In this document: in pieces, positions 35,301 to 39,294 of the stretch
Layout of the letters: each line of letters opens with the position of its first letter
Numbering within the stretch: position 1 is the stretch's first letter
NCBI GenBank assembly: GCA_013288385.1
Contig: JABDBZ010000012.1
Span: 1 to 39,294 of the forward strand
Source: Bacteroidota bacterium
GTDB lineage: Bacteria; Bacteroidota; Bacteroidia; B-17B0; Aurantibacillaceae
DNA length: 39,294 nt
Direction of reading: 5' to 3'
Notes under the pieces: model-generated
Told to the model about the DNA's origin: nothing
The model's database searches: none
What the model saw: the letters and a program-made list of their open reading frames with translations, nothing else
Program-made: the position numbers and the translations under genes

Positions 35301-35532
35301 CATCTTTATCGGTAATTTGTTCAAAAGAATGGCCATCGTATTTTGTAATACCTCCACCACTGGTTCCAAACCATATCACCCCATCATCATTTTGAAATAC
35401 TGCTAAAACCTGCCCTTGTGATAAACCATTTTCGACCGTGTAGTTGGCAAATGGATAAGTTTGACCATAAGACTTTATGATTAGAAAGCTAAACGAAAAA
35501 ATAAAGAATAATGTCTTTAAAAATTTAAACAT
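32365..35532 (-). CDS. Membrane sensor: periplasmic two-component-type propeller, Y_Y_Y domain, TM helix, cytoplasmic SpoIIE/PP2C phosphatase
   Basis: This 1055-residue protein has a signal peptide (MFKFLKTLFFIFSFSFLIIKSYG). It continues with about a dozen propeller repeats of the type 'GxxDNxVxxIxxDxxGxLWxGTxxGL' (IWFGTSGGGITKYDG, LLIGTNNGLSVYD). A Y_Y_Y domain follows (YKYKLKGIDQDWQ, YSNIPPGKYEFLV), then one transmembrane helix at about residue 750 and a coiled coil. The SpoIIE-type Ser/Thr phosphatase has metal-binding motifs VSGDFYLAF, ADCTGHGIPGAF, GKDGMDIALV, DGYADQFGG and QVDDVTVIGI. The architecture is that of hybrid two-component sensors but with a phosphatase in place of the kinase. 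Targets are probably phosphorylated STAS-type or other partner-switch proteins. An exported companion gene follows by 12 bases. A paralogue lies at 37755-39294. Confidence 0.93.
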   Translation of the reverse strand: MFKFLKTLFFIFSFSFLIIKSYGQTYPFANYTVENGLSQGQVLAVFQNDDGVIWFGTSGGGITKYDGHSFEQITDKDGLPDNVVFCIAKDKAGRLLIGTNNGLSVYDSKISVPSKRFKNYTTKNGLTDNRIFCILFDEDGKALLGTSKGISTFKDSTFGSLKIDKKLDSSSVFNLIRDSKKHLWCCTLGSGVFDYNGKSTRNITQKKGLPNDMVFSVLEVNPTTYWIFTGEGLSELIDDKLRKINPARLDTNATYYCHYKDKNNTIWIGTSNGVIKRTKDGNVSVFKKKNGIVDNSIWKIVEDRESNLWFASDQNGVSKLACERFFMYTTKDGLLADQIKNIYQNKSGDYLLGSEFGLTISKKGMYENYSGKEFKGSNMIWTIAEDKNGNYLLGTSNGLIIYNGQTFKRVVCKDKDDPMNTIFDILVDNKGVVWLGTQAGVAKMIDGYIQPFNDVAITKSYVNKIFQDNKGDYWFCTDDGLFKYDRAILKHFTEKDGFTQKRVRNIIADDNNNFWVATSSGVYKLTNNKFTNITDKLSLPSNEIYSIVIDNTGNIWAGVSNGMLRIETKNSNYKIRHYGVEDGFTGQDCSQNAMIIDSKGQLLIGTFKGLQVYQAKYDKENLLEPLTKLKSIDLFFQKTKWDSYSDTVSANNIPYNLELPYDKNYLTFNFIGVSLTSPEKVNYKYKLKGIDQDWQTSFKTEASYSNIPPGKYEFLVMANNGEGVWNKNPIVFQFTIRPPFWRTWWFYSLIVALVLGGIYSYLKIRNANKKILKQNEIIEEKNGALQHANIEIAEKNQNITDSINYAKRIQRSFITSEKIIDDLLKEHFILFKPRDIVSGDFYLAFDLPDRTIIVCADCTGHGIPGAFMSLIGISVLNEIARAKKIVDTSKILEELRSIIIGALNPERIDTGGKDGMDIALVSIFKKSEDGQIRINFSGGNNSMYLVSGKNEKVRTLEIKGDKQPVGYYSYMKQFTQHEVIAQKGDIIYMFTDGYADQFGGTIGKKFMSKQLKQLITSIYPLPMSEQKTILDESLKKWQGKLEQVDDVTVIGIKLN

Positions 35533-35654
35533 AAATCAAAAACTGTGATCAAAATTTTGTTGCTTCTAAGGTAGAAATAAGAATTTGATTTTTAATGCTA
35601 CCTGCTTGTTTTGTTAATACGTTAGAATAAATTGTTTATCCTTTTCATTAAATA

Positions 35655-35688
35655 AAAACGTCCGATAAATTATTTTACCGGACGTTTT
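35655..35688 (-). terminator. Rho-independent terminator of the 35708-37483 gene
   Basis: Arms aaaacgtccg (35655-35664) and cggacgtttt (35679-35688) pair over 10 bp with a 14-base AT-rich loop. It starts 20 bases after the stop of the minus-strand gene, and its minus-strand 3' arm is rich in T with a trailing TTTTATTT. Confidence 0.75.
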
Positions 35689-35707
35689 AAAAGGTTTTGA
35701 AATATTT

Positions 35708-37483
35708 TTACTGTTCCATTATTTTAAGTACGTCTGTTTTGTTTCCTGCTGTTAGTTTTACAAAATACATACCTGAACTATAATTTAAATTCTTAGCACT
35801 AAAACTGTATTTATAAGTACCTGCTTGTTTTTGTGAGTTATTATCTAAGGTTTGTATTTTAGCTCCAAGCATATTATATACTTCTAATGTGATGCTTTCT
35901 GTTGATGGTAAAGTTAACATGATGGTTGCAACTGAACTGTATGGATTTGGATAAGCTGTCATATATGATAGTTTTGATGTGCTTGCTATTTCGTGAACAC
36001 CGGCTGTTAAATTTGACGGGTGAATGGAATCTGTTCCCGCAACAAAATCTAAACCATTTACTACTGCACTGTTTGCAACATTGAAACTGTAAGTACCTGC
36101 CATATGTAAGCCCGGTATTTCAACCTGAATAACATAACTGCCATCATCTAAGTTACCCAAATTAAAGCCGCCATTGGTATCCGTGATTACACTTCTTGCT
36201 GCACTTGTTGAACCCGGATTTTTCTTAACCACAATTCCAATTCCCGGAATTGGGTTTGATTGGGTTGTTTGTGCGCTGCGGAAAATAAATGGATTGGAGC
36301 CTAACGAACCTGTGATATTATTTGTTCCTGTTGGTGGGTTATGAGATTTGATATGAACTTTGTGGCCAATTGATGTTGTAGTAGTTGTAATGATTGCTGT
36401 GGCATCCATCCAGCTTGTTGTATCACCAACATAAGTAATTAATGCATTTGGATACAAATTTTCATCAGGACGAATTGCGATACGATATTCGCCATAAGGA
36501 ATACTATCAAAATTATAATTACCATTTGAATCTACAGTTGCTTTTGCTAAAATGTCATTCTTTTTGAAGTTTGAATTTTCACGATACAAATATGCTTCTC
36601 CACTTGTTATGTGGTTTGCTTCGGTTGCATCTGTATAAACTGTGCCTGATATAGAACCGAAATCGACAGGTAAGGTGTACCAGCCATAGTCAATAGACGT
36701 GTTAGCCGGATTTGCATCTAAATACATTAAGTAGGCAGACCCAAATGTATTGTTTCTGAAAAACTGATATACTTTTGAAGTGCTTGTACTTGGTGGGCCA
36801 ACGAAAACATAATTATTATTGTTCATTATATCAATAAAAGTACTATCAATAATATGGTTGTCTTCTCTAATTTGAGCCACATTGTTATATGTTCCATTAG
36901 GTAATTTTAATGTACCATAACCTACATAAGTAAATGTTTTATATTTAACGCCTTTAATTTTTCCTTTAAAACCTGAAAAATCATTTGCATAACCTGTATA
37001 TCTTGAAGTATCTATTTTTGTATACAAATAGGGCATTTCAGAAGGAGCATAAAACTCAGTAGGATTATAAACAATTGTTGAATCAAATTGATGTTGAATA
37101 TTAAAACCACCAATGCTATGTAAACCGGCATTATCTACGAGGAAATATTGATATAAAGAATCAGATGGATTGCCTTGAAGTGGAGTTCTGATGTAAACTG
37201 CGTGAGTAGCAGTTGGAAAATACTGTGCATAAGGTGTTGTAGATGGATCCAAAAATTTAAATCTGAACGTATCTGCAATATGCGTAAACTGTCCATTACC
37301 AAAAGTATAATCCCACACCTGGTTAGGGCCGGTAGCCGGAATAGCCAGAGTACCATGTGCCGTATCCCAAACTTGTTTAATAGATGTATTTCTTACTGGG
37401 TAGTATGTGCCTTCGATCACAGGACCTTGCGCAAACCCTATTGTTGATGATGCCAACAAAAAAATTGTAATTAGTTTTTTCAT
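35708..37483 (-). CDS. Secreted T9SS type A cargo protein with carboxypeptidase-regulatory/SdrD B-like domains
   Basis: This 591-residue exported protein has a signal peptide (MKKLITIFLLASSTIGFAQ). The first 270 or so residues are an all-beta domain of unrecognised type. Two B-type or carboxypeptidase-regulatory-like domains follow (SISGTVYTDATEANHITSGE ... YNFDSIPYGEYRIAI, and GIGIVVKKNPGS ... FNLGNLDDGSYVIQVEIPG). The C-terminal 85 residues form a T9SS type A sorting domain (MTAYPNPYSSVATIML, EVYNMLGAKIQTL, YSSGMYFVKLTAGNK). No enzymatic motif was seen. It sits as a single-gene unit between the two propeller/SpoIIE sensor genes, with a terminator downstream and a promoter-like sequence upstream. 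A role as a surface or matrix protein is the most that can be said. Confidence 0.87.
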   Translation of the reverse strand: MKKLITIFLLASSTIGFAQGPVIEGTYYPVRNTSIKQVWDTAHGTLAIPATGPNQVWDYTFGNGQFTHIADTFRFKFLDPSTTPYAQYFPTATHAVYIRTPLQGNPSDSLYQYFLVDNAGLHSIGGFNIQHQFDSTIVYNPTEFYAPSEMPYLYTKIDTSRYTGYANDFSGFKGKIKGVKYKTFTYVGYGTLKLPNGTYNNVAQIREDNHIIDSTFIDIMNNNNYVFVGPPSTSTSKVYQFFRNNTFGSAYLMYLDANPANTSIDYGWYTLPVDFGSISGTVYTDATEANHITSGEAYLYRENSNFKKNDILAKATVDSNGNYNFDSIPYGEYRIAIRPDENLYPNALITYVGDTTSWMDATAIITTTTTSIGHKVHIKSHNPPTGTNNITGSLGSNPFIFRSAQTTQSNPIPGIGIVVKKNPGSTSAARSVITDTNGGFNLGNLDDGSYVIQVEIPGLHMAGTYSFNVANSAVVNGLDFVAGTDSIHPSNLTAGVHEIASTSKLSYMTAYPNPYSSVATIMLTLPSTESITLEVYNMLGAKIQTLDNNSQKQAGTYKYSFSAKNLNYSSGMYFVKLTAGNKTDVLKIMEQ

Positions 37484-37539
37484 GTTACACTTGTTTTTAT
37501 TATTTTAAAATATTCTTAAATTGTCATAATAATGTCACC

Positions 37540-37570
37540 CAAATTTAATTGAAAAACATTAGAATTGAAA
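37540..37570 (-). promoter_or_regulatory. Candidate promoter of the 35708-37483 gene
   Basis: On the minus strand TTTC (37570 to 37567), a 19-base spacer and TAAATTTG (37547 to 37540) match the consensus except for one base in the -33 box. The leader would be about 50 bases. The remaining 180 or so bases of the gap up to 37754 show no gene. Confidence 0.45.
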
Positions 37571-37754
37571 CATTTAACAGCTTTATTATCAGTTTTTTAT
37601 CCCTAAAATACTCAATAAATGGATTCTCAACCTAAAAACCCTGATTTTACTGATGTTTTGAGGTTTTTTGATCGTTTTTAATAGCACTATTTTTATGTTA
37701 AATTTGGGTTTTCTTGACACTTTTTTGCCCATTTGTGTCGATTTAGATAGAAAT

Positions 37755-39294
37755 TTAGACCTTAATTCCGATTACTAAAAGGTCATCAACCTGTTCATGA
37801 TTCTTCATCCAGGAATGAATATTTGCTTTCATTTCTTCTAATTGTCTATTCATTGGAAGGGAAGCTTTATCAAGAAGAAAATTCTTAAAATTCTTACTCA
37901 TATACTTTTTACCAAATTCTCCACCAAACTGATCCGCATATCCATCACTAGAAACGTAAAGTATATCTCCGGCATTTAATTTAAACTCATGTAATTCATA
38001 TGAAGAATTAAAATTTGTTGAGCTCGCAATACTGGCCTTTGTTGGCTTAATTTCTGATAAATTGTGAGCGTTAGAATCATAAATCCAAAGTGGTCTGTTT
38101 GCTCCTGAATATTTTATTTCTCGTGTAAGTGTATTTACTTTCAATAAACAAATTTCCATTCCATCTTTATTCTTTCCTTCACTTTGTTGTCTTAAATTTT
38201 CTTTTATGCTATTATTTGCAATATATAATATCTTATCAGGCTCAGTGCTTACCAAGGCTGCATCGTTTAATTTACCCGAACAGATCATGCTCATGAAACC
38301 ACCGGGTACACCATGGCCAGTGCAATCGCAACAAGCTATTAAAAATTCATTTTCATTTATGCTTTTAAACCAATAAAAATCACCGCTAACAATATCTTTA
38401 GGTTGAAAAAACACAAATAGATCTTTCCAGGATTTTTTTATTTCTTCAATTTCAGGTAAAATAGAATCCTGAATACCTTTTGCGTAATTTATACTATCGG
38501 TTATTTCCTGATTCTTATGTTCAATTTCATGTTTCTGATGTTGAATCTCTTTTGTTCTTTCAGTAATAATATTCTCTAGTCTTAAATTTTGTTCAATTAA
38601 TCTTTTTGCATACAGTTTAATAATAATATAAACAGTAAGTAAAAACAAAATTCCATATGAAATATATCCCCAAATTGTCCGGTACCATGGAGCCAAAACA
38701 GTAAATGGAATTTCTATTTCCTGTCCTTCGATTCCAAAAATATTTTTCGACTTAACATGTAAAATATATTTTCCCTCATGCAAATAATCGTAAGTGACAC
38801 TTTTTTTATTTGTAAAGTCTTTATATCCGTTTTCCAAACCCTCCATGTAATAAGAAAATAGCAGTTCGTTTTTATCAATGTAATCAGATGCGCCAAAATA
38901 TATTTCAATCAAATTATTTTTGTAATTTAATTCCATTGGTTCAATTATAGAATTTGGATTTAAATTATAAAAACAGTGTGTTGAATCTCTTCCAAATTTT
39001 ACAAGGTTCACAAAAGTGTATAGAGAAGTATTTGTTTTTTTTAATCTGGTATCGTAACAATACAAACCATTATTAGTTCCGATATATACTATTGAATCCT
39101 TTGAGCAAAAAGATCTCGTATCAGATTCTTTAATTCTTGAAAGCTGAGTTGGCATTATTTCAAATTTTCCATTTTTATTTTCAACACACATCAAACCCTC
39201 TCCTACACTTAATTGTCCTTTTGGTTTATAGTTGAGCCAAATTTTTTCTTTTATAACTGCGTGAGATAATAAAAAAGCATATTTTTCAGTAAGG
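37755..39294 (-). CDS. Propeller/Y_Y_Y/SpoIIE-phosphatase membrane sensor (partial, 5' end beyond window)
   Basis: The frame stays open from the stop at 37755 to the right edge, so the 5' end is missing. An ATG at 39191 is internal, since the reading continues upstream as GQLSVGEGLMCVENKNGK. The visible part has a last propeller repeat (VYIGTNNGLYCYD), a Y_Y_Y domain (FSYYMEGLENGYKDFTNK, YDYLHEGKYILHVKSKN), one transmembrane helix (YGILFLLTVYIIIKLYA), a coiled coil, and a SpoIIE/PP2C phosphatase. The phosphatase motifs are VSGDFYWFK, CDCTGHGVPGGFMS, KDGMEICLL, DGYADQFGG and QVDDLLVIGI. It shares the linker NQxITDSINYAKxIQxS with the 1055-residue paralogue at 32365-35532. Dephosphorylation of a partner-switch protein in response to a periplasmic cue is the likely role. 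Confidence 0.93.
   Translation of the reverse strand, partial: LTEKYAFLLSHAVIKEKIWLNYKPKGQLSVGEGLMCVENKNGKFEIMPTQLSRIKESDTRSFCSKDSIVYIGTNNGLYCYDTRLKKTNTSLYTFVNLVKFGRDSTHCFYNLNPNSIIEPMELNYKNNLIEIYFGASDYIDKNELLFSYYMEGLENGYKDFTNKKSVTYDYLHEGKYILHVKSKNIFGIEGQEIEIPFTVLAPWYRTIWGYISYGILFLLTVYIIIKLYAKRLIEQNLRLENIITERTKEIQHQKHEIEHKNQEITDSINYAKGIQDSILPEIEEIKKSWKDLFVFFQPKDIVSGDFYWFKSINENEFLIACCDCTGHGVPGGFMSMICSGKLNDAALVSTEPDKILYIANNSIKENLRQQSEGKNKDGMEICLLKVNTLTREIKYSGANRPLWIYDSNAHNLSEIKPTKASIASSTNFNSSYELHEFKLNAGDILYVSSDGYADQFGGEFGKKYMSKNFKNFLLDKASLPMNRQLEEMKANIHSWMKNHEQVDDLLVIGIKV

Noticed and set aside
37697..37707. TAAATTTG on the plus strand as a promoter
   Set aside because: No -33 box at the right distance, and no plus-strand gene downstream.
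1..39294. CRISPR array, prophage or insertion sequence
   Set aside because: No regularly spaced direct repeats, transposase, integrase or phage structural genes were found on reading both strands.

Overview
The window is AT-rich DNA from a member of the Bacteroidota. The evidence is type IX secretion (T9SS) sorting domains of both type A and type B, PorP/SprF-family and PorE-like proteins, propeller/Y_Y_Y signalling proteins, LytTR/LytS regulators, and promoters of the Bacteroidota form TTTG-N19-TAnnTTTG. Genus cannot be told from the sequence. No phage, insertion sequence or CRISPR array was seen. The longest gene-free stretches are under 300 bases.

Layout. Positions 1-465 hold the 5' end of uvrA (minus strand). 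An ECF sigma factor (674-1273, plus) with a consensus promoter follows, then hairpins, one a bidirectional terminator. Positions 1448-13059 (minus) are a five-gene T9SS surface-protein operon, read from right to left: large adhesin-like protein with an IgGFc-binding-like N-terminus and type B C-terminal domain, PorP/SprF protein, second such adhesin, second PorP/SprF protein, and a PorE-like TPR/propeller/OmpA protein. The last gene is broken by a 45-bp inverted copy of its own sequence that adds an in-frame TAG. Positions 13223-17711 hold a solitary DUF58 protein, a LiaF-like/DUF4288/LytS/LytTR operon, and a YdeI/OmdA protein. tRNA-Gln(TTG) lies at 17887-17957.

Positions 18079-24082 hold a DUF2723 (GT117) membrane glycosyltransferase, a NodB polysaccharide deacetylase, a multi-spanning membrane protein, a short PhnA-type protein, a PepSY-like periplasmic protein and a small exported protein. 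Positions 24106-28568 hold two convergent T9SS type A cargo proteins, one a metzincin-like protease. Positions 28666-31400 hold a second YdeI-type protein, a translationally coupled STAS-like protein plus soluble histidine kinase, and a VOC protein with a histone-like lysine-rich tail. Positions 31498-39294 hold two paralogous propeller/Y_Y_Y/SpoIIE-phosphatase sensors (one cut by the window edge), a secreted companion protein and another T9SS cargo protein.

Together the genes point to a bacterium whose surface is built by the T9SS and controlled by several envelope-sensing circuits. The most distinctive items are the paired adhesin/PorP operon, the quasi-palindromic insertion in its PorE-like gene, the histone-tailed VOC protein, and the cluster of SpoIIE-type phosphatases near a STAS-like/kinase pair.
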